Shown here: positions 5,381 to 5,520 of the stretch, one piece after another
Layout of the letters: each line of letters starts with the position of its first letter
Position numbering within the stretch: the first letter of the stretch is position 1
Assembly (NCBI GenBank): GCA_035968095.1
Contig: JAWQFW010000306.1
Location: forward strand, 1 to 5,520
Length of the DNA: 5,520 bases
Reading direction: 5' to 3'
DNA from: IIICB1 sp035968095
Lineage (GTDB): Bacteria > Cyanobacteriota > Cyanobacteriia > Cyanobacteriales > SIO1D9
Notes under the pieces: model-generated
Database searches by the model: none
What the model saw: the letters and a program-made list of their open reading frames with translations, nothing else
What the model was told of the DNA's origin: nothing
Position numbers and translations under genes: made by a program

Positions 5381-5428
5381 GTAATCAGAATTAGAAAATA
5401 CCAACAGACATCTTAACCAACAATTTAC

Positions 5429-5518
5429 TCCTCCAATTCCTCCAATTCCCCCAATTCCCCCAATTCCTCCAATTCATCCAATTCCCCCAATTCCTCCAAT
5501 TCATCCAATTCCCCCAAT
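5429..5518 (+). repeat. 9-bp minisatellite, ten units, continuing past the edge
   Basis: Ten head-to-tail units fit TCNYCCAAT with no indels. Only positions 3 and 4 vary: CT, CT, CC, CC, CT, AT, CC, CT, AT, CC. The last six units form two identical 27-bp blocks (5465-5491 and 5492-5518) made of TCCTCCAAT, TCATCCAAT and TCCCCCAAT, so the array has a higher-order period. Because 9 is a multiple of 3, some frames stay open across it (for example a Pro-Pro-Ile type tripeptide on plus), but no start or upstream coding signal supports a gene within this window. Confidence 0.9.
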
Positions 5519-5520
5519 CC

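Noticed and set aside
5429..5518. CRISPR-like array or a repeat protein gene
   Set aside because: Nine-base units without unique spacers are a minisatellite; open frames across it follow from a period divisible by three and no start is visible.

Overview
The window looks cyanobacterial. HIP1 octamers (GCGATCGC) occur five times (1679, 2331, 3495, 4449, 5124), where well under one is expected by chance. The first gene encodes a Ser/Thr kinase with the cysteine-rich '4-Cys' prefix typical of cyanobacteria. The spacers are full of short GC-rich palindromic and tandem repeats of the kind that litter larger cyanobacterial genomes. The sequence does not allow a genus to be named.

Layout. A Ser/Thr protein kinase lies on the minus strand from 915 to the left edge and is cut by that edge. 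A 520-bp divergent spacer (916-1435) is almost entirely repeats: strong hairpins, a 44-bp unit present twice, and a four-copy 15-mer that runs up to the start of the next gene. tex (1436-3619, plus) encodes an intact RNA-binding transcription accessory protein. A 366-bp spacer follows, with a 119-bp tandem duplication that includes the last six codons and stop of tex; a 100-N assembly gap lies inside it. dusA (3986-4996, plus) encodes a tRNA-dihydrouridine synthase. The last 524 bp hold no confident gene: an AT-rich hairpin, two consecutive hairpins with T-tracts (the first a perfect 28-bp palindrome), and a 9-bp minisatellite that runs off the right edge.

Function. The three genes are housekeeping or signalling genes with no evident shared pathway. 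tex and dusA share a strand, but the repeat-filled spacer argues against tight co-transcription. I see no defence island, mobile-element transposase, CRISPR, biosynthetic cluster or RNA gene. The interesting material is the repeats: the gene-end duplication with its unresolved gap, the 27-bp higher-order pattern in the minisatellite, the 15-mer array in the tex leader, and the tandem terminator-like hairpins far from any gene end. I do not see strong evidence for a new biological system.
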